NCBI GenBank assembly: GCA_902788785.1
Contig: CADALT010000012.1
Location: 1 to 64,000, forward strand
Source: an uncultured Ruminococcus sp.
GTDB taxonomy: Bacteria; Bacillota; Clostridia; Oscillospirales; Ruminococcaceae
Reading direction: 5' to 3'
DNA length: 64,000 bases
The position numbers were made by a program, and so were the translations under genes. The notes beneath the pieces were generated by a model that did no database searches, was not told the DNA's origin, and saw only the letters and a program-made list of their open reading frames with translations. Below, piece after piece: positions 56,586-64,000 of this stretch. The first letter of the stretch is position 1. Every line of letters begins with the position of its first letter.

Positions 56586-56633
56586 CCACATTCACCAATT
56601 TTTCACTTTAAGTCAGGATACTTGCTTCCTTAA

Positions 56634-57980
56634 CTATTTTCTCTTGAGTCTTAAAGTGATACAGTGCATGACTTCATCGTTTATCACAGAATAGCTCGAA
56701 GCATCGTAGCTTTCATTGCCCTGCTTTTCCGCCCTATCTTCTATCAGCGTAAACAGCGCATCGCTGCCTATACCGTTTGAATATACCCAGTTGAGGGTCT
56801 GCTCATAGCATTCCTCGTCCGAACATTTTATCCTTGCATAATCCTCATTGTTTATCACAGCGTCCCTGACCGCATTATCAAATGCCCTGAAAGCACCATC
56901 GAAGTTTTCGGCATAATAGCCGTTGTAGATGTAATAATCATGGAACGTGCTGTTGCACTCGGGATAATTGAAGAACCTGTTCTCGTCCACCGCATGGTTG
57001 CGTTCACATTCCTCATCGGTCATGGTAAAATAGTCATACCTCAGATAATTGTCCGCCGTATCCATCACAGGGTCATCCCAGGTCACGTCAGTAACATACC
57101 AGGCATCCTCGATCCTTATCTTGTTCCACAGATGGCTCTGGAACGAGCCGTCCTCATTGAACGCCTCGCCCACCACAGGCAGGCACTCTATCTCTGCATA
57201 ATCACAAAGCATCATCACAGCCTTTGAGTATCCCTCGCAGACCGCCTTGCCCTCCACAAGACAGCCGTAGGGCGAATAGCAATCATCGCTGTCCTCCGAA
57301 TATTCGCAGCCATTGACCACAGCATCGTGTATCAGCTTATATTTCTGCATATCCGACCAAGCGGGAGTTATCTCGGCACATATCTGCTCTATCCTCTGCT
57401 GCATCTGCTCCCTGCGTTCTTCTATTTCCTCCTCGGTCATGGTATAGTTCATCATAACGCCCGTCGCATAGCCCTCGGCATTTACCTGTATCGAATAATC
57501 CTTGCCGATATAGTCCATATCGGGCGAACAAGTCACCACCATGACTATCAGCTGGCAAACATCTTCCGAGTTGATAACATCGGGCTTCAGACCTATTTTT
57601 TCTTTATGGTCATAGATACCTTTATAAAGCTCACGGCAGACTATCTGCTCATCTTCCGTCAGCTTCTCGGTGAAATATCCCACCGCATAAGGCAGCTCCA
57701 CACTGTTTATCGCTTCCGCATCTTCCTCTGCGAATTCGTCCTGCAGTGCATCGTCCTCGTCCGACACCACTGTCTTCGGAGACAACTTCTCATTTATGGT
57801 GCTGACCTCGGGCACATCCACCTTGCTTTTTCTTGTTATAACAGCACCCTGCTCCGACTGTGTTACCACCACAGGATCGGGACTGAGCACCGTATAGGCA
57901 TAATATCCGCCGCCTGCTGCCGCCACGGTAAGTGCAAGCCCCAGAAACAGTGCACCTATCTTTTTAGCCAAAGAAATCAC
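56634..57980 (-). CDS. membrane-anchored transglutaminase-like protein
   Basis: 448 aa. One N-terminal helix (about 8-28) leads to an extracytosolic protein. The transglutaminase-core triad is Cys in GKAVCEGYSKA, His in FQSHLWNKI and Asp in WYVTDVTWDD. The domain order and motifs resemble the lipoprotein at 21912-22802, but it is anchored by a helix. The start is either the GTG at 57980 or a TTG three codons later that is better spaced from AAAGAGA. It follows the CNNM/CorC gene by 27 nt, probably cotranscribed. Substrate unknown. Confidence 0.75.
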   Translation of the reverse strand: MISLAKKIGALFLGLALTVAAAGGGYYAYTVLSPDPVVVTQSEQGAVITRKSKVDVPEVSTINEKLSPKTVVSDEDDALQDEFAEEDAEAINSVELPYAVGYFTEKLTEDEQIVCRELYKGIYDHKEKIGLKPDVINSEDVCQLIVMVVTCSPDMDYIGKDYSIQVNAEGYATGVMMNYTMTEEEIEERREQMQQRIEQICAEITPAWSDMQKYKLIHDAVVNGCEYSEDSDDCYSPYGCLVEGKAVCEGYSKAVMMLCDYAEIECLPVVGEAFNEDGSFQSHLWNKIRIEDAWYVTDVTWDDPVMDTADNYLRYDYFTMTDEECERNHAVDENRFFNYPECNSTFHDYYIYNGYYAENFDGAFRAFDNAVRDAVINNEDYARIKCSDEECYEQTLNWVYSNGIGSDALFTLIEDRAEKQGNESYDASSYSVINDEVMHCITLRLKRK

Positions 57981-58007
57981 TCTCTTTCGATCTCGTTTAC
58001 ACCGAGC

Positions 58008-59333
58008 CTACTTGTTCTCCGTAAGCTCTGCCCTTATCTTCATTATCCTGCCGTCCTCGGCATCGGTCACAGTGAACTTTACATTTTCCCACTGCACCGA
58101 GGGCTTTTCCCCGTCCTCGGGTATCCTGCCCAGCAGCTCGATGACCATAGCGCCGATGGTCTCGAAAGGAGAATCCTCGTCAGGCACCTTGCCCAGTGCC
58201 TCCATGACCTCCTCATATTCTGCATTGCCCTCTATCTCGTATGCCCCGTCGCCTAACTCGGTTATATCATCGGGGTCATCATCATATTCGTCCTGTATAT
58301 TTCCGACTATGGTCTCTATCAGGTCCTCCAGCGTCACCACGCCCGCAGTTCCGCCGTATTCGTCCACTGCCACAGCCATCTGTATCTTCTCTTCGGTAAG
58401 CTCCTTGAAAAGCTCACCGCACTTCTGGCTCTCGGGTGCGAACAGCACCTCTCTCATGAAGTCCTTTACCGTCCTGTCCTCCGCCGTTTCATGGAAAACC
58501 AGCGTCAGCAGATCCTTTGCGTATATCACGCCGCATATGTCGTCTATGCTCTCACGGTACACAGGTATCCTGGAAAATCCGCTCTCTATGACAAGCTCCA
58601 CCGCTTCACGTATCGGCGCATTCTCCTCGATGGCAGACATTTCCGTCCTGTGGGTCATTACCTCGCCTATCTCGATATCGTCAAACTCGAAGATATTGCT
58701 TATCATCTCCGCCTGACTTTCCTCCAGCGCACCCGTTTCGTTGACGGCATCGACCATCATAAGTATCTCTTCCTCAGTGACCACATCATCAGCCCCTGCA
58801 TTTTTCACGCCCATCAGCCTGAGCACACCTCGTGTCACAGCCTCGCTGAGCCTTTCCGCAGGTCTGAACAAGCAAAGCCACCCACGGTATATCCCTGCGG
58901 TAGCCGTAACAAAGCGTTCGCCCACCTTGCCCGATGCGCACAGCCTTTTAGGCACGCCCATGGAAAGTGTAGTAACCCACAGCGTCAGCAATATGGCTAT
59001 CACCGCCGCCGAAAGTATACCTGCACACAGCTTTGCGCCGTCCATCAGTCCTGCCAGCGCATCACGCAATGGTCTGAAAAAGAACACTGCCGCACATACG
59101 GTCTGCACCGATGTCAGCACCGTCCTCGCTATAAGATTAAGGTTCAAAAACCTGCCTGTCTGTTCAAGCATCCGCTGTAAAGCCGCCGCACGTTTGTCAC
59201 TTTCAGCCAGCTTTTTCAGCCTGCTGTCAGACATTTCCGTAAGCGCACATTCACAGGTATAGAAAAATGCCGTAAGCGCACCGCACAGTACGAGCAGTGC
59301 CGCACCGATATACCCTTGAGCCGGATCGTCCAT
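58008..59333 (-). CDS. CNNM/CorC (hemolysin C-type) membrane protein
   Basis: 441 aa. The N-terminal CNNM membrane domain has about four helices (CECALTEMSDSRL in the first). A CBS pair follows (VMTHRTEMSAIEENAPIREA; GVIYAKDLL), then a CorC_HlyC domain (VDEYGGTAGVVTLEDLIETIVG). Family members act in magnesium or sodium-linked ion efflux; hemolysin is a historical name. AAAGGAA lies before the ATG. First gene of a two-gene unit. Confidence 0.87.
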   Translation of the reverse strand: MDDPAQGYIGAALLVLCGALTAFFYTCECALTEMSDSRLKKLAESDKRAAALQRMLEQTGRFLNLNLIARTVLTSVQTVCAAVFFFRPLRDALAGLMDGAKLCAGILSAAVIAILLTLWVTTLSMGVPKRLCASGKVGERFVTATAGIYRGWLCLFRPAERLSEAVTRGVLRLMGVKNAGADDVVTEEEILMMVDAVNETGALEESQAEMISNIFEFDDIEIGEVMTHRTEMSAIEENAPIREAVELVIESGFSRIPVYRESIDDICGVIYAKDLLTLVFHETAEDRTVKDFMREVLFAPESQKCGELFKELTEEKIQMAVAVDEYGGTAGVVTLEDLIETIVGNIQDEYDDDPDDITELGDGAYEIEGNAEYEEVMEALGKVPDEDSPFETIGAMVIELLGRIPEDGEKPSVQWENVKFTVTDAEDGRIMKIRAELTENK

Positions 59334-59497
59334 CTGTCACCAAATTCCTTTCGCCTGTATAAAAGGCACCGCAGACCATCTTCTACGCCGAAAAACACGG
59401 CAGAAAATGCCTCTTCAAGCCCCTTTCCGATAACGTTTAAGTCAACGTGATTTTAGTACAAAAAAATTCTCTTTAAGGTACAAGCCTTCATAATAGT

Positions 59498-59526
59498 ATC
59501 ATAACAAACATACGCTCTTTTGTCAA
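59498..59526 (-). promoter_or_regulatory. promoter of CNNM/CorC unit
   Basis: TTGACA (59526-59521), 17-nt spacer, TATGAT (59503-59498). The 59334-59674 gap otherwise holds the divergent extended -10 TG-T-TATACT at 59629-59637. Confidence 0.82.
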
Positions 59527-59674
59527 GGCATTTTTCCCCATGAGGCGACATTTTTTCACCTCTGCATAAAAGGCAGGGTCACATCGGTTTATTTTTATAG
59601 AAATGTTCACAGAAGCTTTACAAAATTATGTTATACTGTTGCGGTAATCATAATTTCGGATCAAGGAGAGTAAA

Positions 59675-60091
59675 ATGAAAAAACCAAAATTCTTACAGGA
59701 CAGATACGGCTTTGACCTGTTGTTTTTCGCAGTCACGGCACTGTGCCTGGTAATAGCGCTGTTTGCAAAATTCGTGCTTGTAAACAGCCCCCATATAAGC
59801 GTAGGCGGAATAATGTCCGCATTAGGGCTTACCATGATAATAAACTTTTCCAGAGTCCTCTCAAAGGATAAGCAAAAACGCAGTTATGAGAATATCAAGT
59901 TCAAGCTGCGGCTCAACAAGATACTGCACAAGCCAAAGTCAAATAAGCCCGATCATATCGAAGTCCCCACTCTGGGACCTAAGGAATACCGCTGTTCCTG
60001 CGGCAGAAAGCTTGATGTGCCCTCTCAGTCAGGTCAGCAGATAGTCCTCTGCCCCACCTGCGGAAAGCGCAATATAATAAAGGTAAAATAA
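59675..60091 (+). CDS. two-helix membrane protein with C-terminal zinc ribbon, unknown
   Basis: 138 aa. Two helices (about 13-33 and 42-60), a basic cytosolic stretch, then a zinc-ribbon-like end CSCGRKLDVPSQSGQQIVLC followed by PTCG. AAGGAG lies before the ATG. It is monocistronic between CorC and the metal-efflux operon. I recognise no named family. Confidence 0.65.
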   Translation: MKKPKFLQDRYGFDLLFFAVTALCLVIALFAKFVLVNSPHISVGGIMSALGLTMIINFSRVLSKDKQKRSYENIKFKLRLNKILHKPKSNKPDHIEVPTLGPKEYRCSCGRKLDVPSQSGQQIVLCPTCGKRNIIKVK

Positions 60092-60147
60092 CAAAAATAT
60101 CATATGCAATGTTTGACATCAAATTATGAATAAAGTGTAAAAGTTAG

Positions 60148-60178
60148 AGAGCTCTGCGGAAAATTTTCGCAGAGCTCT
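60148..60178 (+). terminator. 11-bp hairpin before metal-efflux promoter
   Basis: AGAGCTCTGCG / CGCAGAGCTCT around a 9-nt A/T loop. There is no strong T-tract. It probably ends the zinc-ribbon gene and abuts the -35 of the next promoter. Confidence 0.5.
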
Positions 60179-60224
60179 TGACATTTGCGGGATTATATGT
60201 TAACATATGAACAGATATTCAAAT
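60178..60224 (+). promoter_or_regulatory. metal-efflux operon promoter and ArsR/SmtB operator
   Basis: TTGACA (60178-60183), then a weak -10 (TAACAT, 60201-60206). ATATGAACAGATATTCAAAT (60205-60224) matches the TGAACA-N2-TATTCA pattern bound by SmtB/CadC/CzrA regulators and covers the start site, fitting autorepression by the downstream gene. Confidence 0.75.
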
Positions 60225-60256
60225 GATTGATTGAACAAATGAAAGGATGTGACAAA

Positions 60257-60607
60257 ATGACAGAAACAACCAACGAGTATTTCGCACTTTCCAAGGAGGA
60301 TCTCAGCAGGCTGAAAAGCGAGACTCCCCCCGATGAAAAGCTTTACGACCTGGCTGAACTGTATAAGGTGTTCGGTGATACCACCAGGATAAGGATACTT
60401 TACGCACTCAGCGAAGCCGAAATGTGCGTAGGCGATGTGGCACAGCTGCTGGGACTCACCCAGACCGCTTGTTCACACCAGCTCAGGGTGCTCAAAAACA
60501 ATAAACTCGTCCGCTGCCGCAGAGATGGCAAAGCGATGTTCTACTCGCTGGACGATGACCATGTCAGGAGCATACTCGCACTGGGTATGGAGCATATAAT
60601 GGAGTAG
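60257..60607 (+). CDS. ArsR/SmtB-family metal-sensing repressor
   Basis: 116 aa winged-helix repressor. The DNA-binding helices contain VGDVAQLLGLTQTACSHQLRVLK. The C-terminal helix reads DDHVRSILALGMEHIME, the D-x-H-x10-H-x2-E pattern of the alpha-5 zinc site. Only one Cys remains of the alpha-3 CxC site, so zinc or cobalt is a likelier signal than cadmium or lead alone. The start is the ATG at 60257 after AAAGGATGTG. First gene of the efflux operon. Confidence 0.9.
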   Translation: MTETTNEYFALSKEDLSRLKSETPPDEKLYDLAELYKVFGDTTRIRILYALSEAEMCVGDVAQLLGLTQTACSHQLRVLKNNKLVRCRRDGKAMFYSLDDDHVRSILALGMEHIME

Positions 60608-60630
60608 CCTAAACGAAAGGAGACATGACA

Positions 60631-61227
60631 ATGCTTTTCTGGGATCTTATCTCGGGGGTCTATGACCTCTTTGAAAGGCTGTATAACAAAAAAGTCTTCG
60701 ATGGCACAGGCGTAAGAGTCGCCAAAGAGATAGATGTAAACGACGACGTGCTTGAATGTGCCTGCGGAACGGGCGCTATAAGCGTACACCTCGCCCCTAA
60801 GTGCAGAAGACTGACCGCAACGGACTTTTCCACAGGTATGCTGAGGCAGACAGAGAAAAATTGTCAAAAGTTTAACAATGTCCGTCTGAGGCACGCCGAC
60901 ATCACCCATCTGAAGGTACATGATGAGTCCTTTGATAAGGTGGTGGCAGGCAATGTTATCCACCTGCTGGATGACCCCTGCAAGGCGATAGACGAGATGC
61001 TTCGTGTTTGCAAAAAAGGCGGCAGGGTCGTGATACCCACCTATATCAATATGGGCAAAAAGGACAGCGAACTGCTGATAAAGCTTTTCAGCGTCGCAGG
61101 TGCCCACTTCACCAAACAGTTTGATATGGAGAGCTATAAACGCTTCTTCAAAGATAACGGCTATGATGCAGAATTCGATCTTGTGGACGGCAGGATGCCA
61201 TGCGCCATAGCGATATTGACCAAGTAA
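60631..61227 (+). CDS. class I SAM-dependent methyltransferase
   Basis: 198 aa. Motif I is ECACGTGAIS (about 43-52), followed by ATDFSTGML and the acidic motif ADITHL. The post-motif is NVIHLLDDPCKAIDEMLRVCKKGG, the UbiE-like arrangement. The start is the second ATG (60631), 8 nt after AAAGGAG. It lies between the regulator and the transport genes, so it may act on a metal(loid) or thiol, but the substrate is unproven. Confidence 0.8.
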   Translation: MLFWDLISGVYDLFERLYNKKVFDGTGVRVAKEIDVNDDVLECACGTGAISVHLAPKCRRLTATDFSTGMLRQTEKNCQKFNNVRLRHADITHLKVHDESFDKVVAGNVIHLLDDPCKAIDEMLRVCKKGGRVVIPTYINMGKKDSELLIKLFSVAGAHFTKQFDMESYKRFFKDNGYDAEFDLVDGRMPCAIAILTK

Positions 61228-61263
61228 ACCCTAAAACTTATATATACGAAAGGATGTTTTATT

Positions 61264-61485
61264 ATGAAAAAGGTATACAAGCTTATTGATCTGGACTGCG
61301 CTAACTGCGCTGCAAAAATGGAGAATAGCATCAAGGAACTCCCCGAGGTAGAGGATTGCGTTGTCAGCTTCCTGACACAGAAAATGACCATCAAGGCTCC
61401 CGACGGGACCGATATGGACGCACTGATGCAGAAGGTAGTAAAGCTCTGCAATAAGGTCGAGCCCGACTGCCGGATCGTACTCTGA
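61264..61485 (+). CDS. heavy-metal-associated (HMA) domain protein
   Basis: 73 aa ferredoxin-fold metal-binding protein. The site is DLDCANCAAKME, and the rest (IKELPEVEDCVVSFLTQKMT) follows the HMA pattern. It is a stand-alone equivalent of the N-terminal metal-binding domain that the downstream ATPase lacks, so it probably hands metal to that pump. The acidic residue before CxxC (DC) is typical of zinc/cadmium rather than copper HMA domains. Confidence 0.88.
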   Translation: MKKVYKLIDLDCANCAAKMENSIKELPEVEDCVVSFLTQKMTIKAPDGTDMDALMQKVVKLCNKVEPDCRIVL

Positions 61486-61497
61486 TAAAAAGTTTTT

Positions 61498-61649
61498 GCT
61501 GTACCTCTGCATCAGACAGAGTGCAGGGGTACGGCAAGCTGTATTAAAAAACATATTTGCAGAACAAAAGAAAAGAGATATACAAACAGATCACCACCAC
61601 CATATTTTTTCCGTGAGCCCTTGTCTCAAAGGCAAGGGCATCTGCGGAA
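61498..61649 (+). promoter_or_regulatory. two stable hairpins in leader of P1B-ATPase gene
   Basis: A 14-bp stem GCTGTACCTCTGCA / TGCAGGGGTACGGC (61498-61535). Then TTCCG-GCCCTTG / CAAGGGC-CGGAA (61609-61649) ends just before the ribosome site. No T-tract follows either. They may protect the transcript, stage translation or sense metal. The frame here is open and encodes a run of four His, but no ribosome site supports its translation. Confidence 0.5.
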
Positions 61650-61675
61650 AACAACATTCAAGGAGCGTGCAGAAA

Positions 61676-63532
61676 ATGACTGCAAAACAGAAAAAGGTAC
61701 TATACAGGATAATCGCAGCAGGTGTTCTGCTGATAGCGGCGGCGCTGCTGCCCTTTGAGGAGCGCAGCATACCGAGACTCATAGCTTTCCTAGTCCCCTA
61801 TGGTATAATCGGCTGGGACGTACTTTGGAAGGCAGTGCGCAACATAAGCCACGGTCAGGTGTTCGATGAGAATTTCCTGATGTGCGTTGCCACCATCGGT
61901 GCACTTTTCGTCGGTGAATATCCCGAGGCTGCTGCGGTAATGCTGTTTTATCAGATAGGCGAGCTTTTTCAGGGCGTTGCCGTGGGAAGATCAAGGCAGT
62001 CCATATCCGACCTGATGAACATCTGCCCCGAGTATGCGAATATCGAGCGTGACGGTCAGATAGAGGAAGTCGATCCTGCCGAGGTCGAGACCGACAGCAT
62101 AATAGTCATAAAGCCCGGCGAAAGGATACCTCTTGACGGCATAGTTACCGAGGGTACTTCCAATATCGATACCGCTGCCCTCACAGGTGAGAGCCTGCCA
62201 CGCAGCGTGAAAGTCGGCGATGAGGTCATCAGCGGCTGTATAAATCAGAGCGGTCTTTTGAAAGTCAGAGTCACCAAAGAATTTGAGGACTCCACCGTTA
62301 CCAGGATACTTGAACTTGTGGAGAATTCTGCCAGCAAAAAAGCCAAAAGCGAGAACTTCATCACAAGGTTTGCCAGATACTACACCCCCTCCGTGGTGTT
62401 CGCAGCATTGGCGCTCGCACTGCTCCCTCCCCTGATAACAGGCGGCAACTGGGCGATGTGGATACACCGTGCGCTGATATTCCTGGTCATCTCCTGCCCC
62501 TGTGCGCTGGTCATTTCAGTACCACTGAGCTTTTTCGGAGGTATAGGCGGTGCCAGCAAACGTGGTATACTGGTAAAGGGCGGCAACTATCTTGAAGCCC
62601 TTGCCGATGCGGAAACTGTCGTATTCGATAAAACAGGCACCCTCACCAAGGGCAGCTTCGAGGTCACAAAGATACATTCCCACGAAATGGGCGAGGACGA
62701 ACTTCTCGACCTTGCAGCCCATGCCGAAAGCTATTCCGACCACCCCATCGCCAAGTCCGTTTGCACAAAGTTCGGCAAAGAGATCGACCGCAGCAGGATA
62801 AGCTCCGATGAAGAGATCTCGGGTCACGGCATAAAGGCAGTTATCGACGGAAAAGACGTTTACGCAGGCAACCTCAAACTCATGTCGGGTCAGCAGATAA
62901 ACGTTCCCGAATGCAGCTGCAAAGGCACGATGGTACACGTCGCAGCCGACGGCACATATGCAGGTCATATAGTTATATCCGATAAAGTCAAGGATACCTC
63001 CGCCTCAGCTATACGCTCCCTCAAGGAAAACGGTGTAAAACAGACCGTCATGCTCACAGGTGATGCAAAGGCTGCCGCAGATGCAGTTTCATCTGAACTG
63101 GGCATAGATAAGGTCTACTCCGAACTTCTCCCTGCGGATAAGGTCGAGAAAGTCGAGGAACTCCTGAAGAACAAATCGCCCAAGTCCACATTGGTATTCG
63201 TGGGCGACGGCATAAACGATGCCCCCGTGCTTTCCCGTGCAGATGTTGGTATAGCCATGGGCAGTATGGGCAGTGATGCCGCCATCGAAGCCGCAGATAT
63301 CGTGCTGATGGATGACGACCCCGCAAAGATATCCCTCGCCATGAGGATAGCCCGCAAGACCGTGCGCATCGTCCACGAGAATATCGTGTTCGCACTGGGT
63401 GTCAAGGCAGCCGTGCTGGTTCTCGGCGCATTGGGCATAGCCAATATGTGGCTGGCAGTTTTTGCCGATGTAGGCGTATCCGTCATAGCCATACTCAATG
63501 CTATGCGTGCAATGCGTGTAAAGTCCGTATGA
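61676..63532 (+). CDS. P1B-type zinc/cadmium-exporting ATPase
   Basis: 618 aa pump. Key motifs are TGES, the metal site SCPCALV in the sixth helix (about 280), the phosphorylated Asp in DKTGTLTKG, SDHPIAKS and GDGINDAPVL. The last helices carry the Lys (GVKAAVL) and Asp (FADVG) typical of the ZntA/CadA zinc-cadmium-lead subgroup. There is no N-terminal HMA domain; that role is taken by the separate protein upstream. The start is the ATG at 61676, 8 nt after AAGGAG; the frame is open upstream but lacks a ribosome site. Confidence 0.92.
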   Translation: MTAKQKKVLYRIIAAGVLLIAAALLPFEERSIPRLIAFLVPYGIIGWDVLWKAVRNISHGQVFDENFLMCVATIGALFVGEYPEAAAVMLFYQIGELFQGVAVGRSRQSISDLMNICPEYANIERDGQIEEVDPAEVETDSIIVIKPGERIPLDGIVTEGTSNIDTAALTGESLPRSVKVGDEVISGCINQSGLLKVRVTKEFEDSTVTRILELVENSASKKAKSENFITRFARYYTPSVVFAALALALLPPLITGGNWAMWIHRALIFLVISCPCALVISVPLSFFGGIGGASKRGILVKGGNYLEALADAETVVFDKTGTLTKGSFEVTKIHSHEMGEDELLDLAAHAESYSDHPIAKSVCTKFGKEIDRSRISSDEEISGHGIKAVIDGKDVYAGNLKLMSGQQINVPECSCKGTMVHVAADGTYAGHIVISDKVKDTSASAIRSLKENGVKQTVMLTGDAKAAADAVSSELGIDKVYSELLPADKVEKVEELLKNKSPKSTLVFVGDGINDAPVLSRADVGIAMGSMGSDAAIEAADIVLMDDDPAKISLAMRIARKTVRIVHENIVFALGVKAAVLVLGALGIANMWLAVFADVGVSVIAILNAMRAMRVKSV

Positions 63533-63573
63533 TACAAAACAGCAATACAGAGGCATAAAAACACATCTGATGC

Positions 63574-63695
63574 TGCTAAGTTAATAATGAAAAAATAATA
63601 GTGAATAGTTAAGGTGTTGAAATATGTCCGCAAAGCGGACACCTTGACTATTCACTATTTACTTTTCACTATTCATTATTCACTTAGCAGGCTCT
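63574..63695. repeat. palindromic intergenic repeat, copy B
   Basis: TGCTAAG (63574-63580) to CTTAGCA (63683-63689) form the outer stem. The arms are A+T-rich (AATAGTGAATAGTT / ACTATTCACT), and GTCCGC-AAA-GCGGAC lies at the tip. The 75 nt from 63621 are identical to 61-135 of copy A. It lies downstream of the P1B-ATPase. A small CCCC-GTTTTTT-GGGG hairpin follows at 63696-63710. Confidence 0.88.
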
Positions 63696-63721
63696 CCCCG
63701 TTTTTTGGGGAAGCGCCTTGA

Positions 63722-64000
63722 TTATTTACCGATTATCTTGGATACCATTATGTCATATTCCATCTTGCTTTTCTTATCCAGCGCATAGTCATGTATGCCG
63801 CCTTTTTTCTCGATGTAGATATGCTCGTGTCCCTCTTTTTTGAGCCTTTTGGCAAGCCTTCTCGCAGGTATGTTCATTATATCGTGTGTACCCGAGAACA
63901 TGGTTATGGGCGGCAGTCCGTTCAGGTCGCCCTTGCCCACGTCCGACCTCTTCTCGTCCAGTTCAAGCTTGCCGTACCAGAGTTTGCTTATCTTATCCAC
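63722..64000 (-). CDS. alpha/beta hydrolase (lipase/esterase fold-3 type), C-terminal part
   Basis: The last 92 codons of a gene whose start lies beyond the window. SGTHDIMNIPARRLAKRLKK holds the acidic catalytic residue and GGIHDYAL the histidine, as in the esterase/lipase alpha/beta-3 group. The GDSAGG-type nucleophile would lie outside. Partial, so the family is moderately certain and the substrate unknown. Confidence 0.7.
   Translation of the reverse strand: MDKISKLWYGKLELDEKRSDVGKGDLNGLPPITMFSGTHDIMNIPARRLAKRLKKEGHEHIYIEKKGGIHDYALDKKSKMEYDIMVSKIIGK

Noticed and set aside
61496-61675. N-terminal extension of the P1B-ATPase with a His run
   Set aside because: The start would be a TTG without a ribosome site and the region forms stable hairpins, whereas ATG 61676 has AAGGAG at 8 nt.

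Overview
The window looks like chromosome of a strictly anaerobic, cellulosome-associated Firmicute, most likely a Ruminococcus close to R. albus. The evidence is a C-terminal type I dockerin on a secreted protein, a trimeric [FeFe]-hydrogenase (HydC/HydB/HydA order), a bifunctional AdhE, a spore protease (gpr), strong AGGAGG ribosome sites and near-consensus sigma-A promoters. I see no rRNA, tRNA, CRISPR array or transposase gene. The species is an inference.

Layout. 1-8 kb: rpoC and rpoB (minus) with their own strong promoter and a long leader. 8-13 kb: ComM-type ATPase and an alpha/beta hydrolase, then pgm. 12.9-13.95 kb: a small mobile cassette carrying another hydrolase, sitting inside the split pgm terminator. 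14-19.5 kb: dockerin protein, a small membrane protein, secDF and an Rrf2 regulator. 19.6-33.8 kb: one long minus-strand gene train that starts with an FTR1 iron permease and a P19 iron lipoprotein, continues with a DUF2318 protein, two FtsX-type permeases and an ATPase, two proteins with flavinylation motifs and a fumarate-reductase-like FrdCAB set, and ends with a transglutaminase lipoprotein and a second small ABC exporter. 34-37 kb: another ABC exporter. 37.4-40.4 kb: an O-antigen-ligase-like membrane protein and a cytidylate-kinase-like protein. 41-45.1 kb: hydCBA. 45.16-45.88 kb: a second mobile cassette, with the same ends as the first but a SUKH-family cargo, inside the split hydA terminator. 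46-52 kb: beta-CASP nuclease, oxidoreductase, a membrane-anchored ECF sigma factor with a tiny overlapping upstream gene, rpsT, gpr. 52-55.3 kb: adhE and three tandem ~95-nt structured repeats. 55.3-59.3 kb: membrane and transglutaminase-like proteins and a CNNM/CorC protein. 59.7-63.5 kb: a zinc-ribbon membrane protein and a zinc/cadmium efflux operon (ArsR-SmtB regulator, methyltransferase, HMA protein, P1B-ATPase). Both window ends carry copies of one palindromic repeat.

How things fit together. hydCBA and adhE dispose of NADH as hydrogen and ethanol. The FTR1-P19 operon, the 34-37 kb exporter and the hydrogenase share TTAG-N6-CTAA-like dyads near their promoters, which suggests one metal-responsive regulator matching iron supply to an iron-rich hydrogenase. 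The most novel item is the pair of cassettes. Each has a conserved 5-prime module (end motif, 39-nt hairpin, consensus promoter, leader), an unrelated cargo gene, and a conserved 3-prime module (post-stop segment, GCCCC hairpin, inverted end motif). Each lies in the loop of a pre-existing intrinsic terminator.
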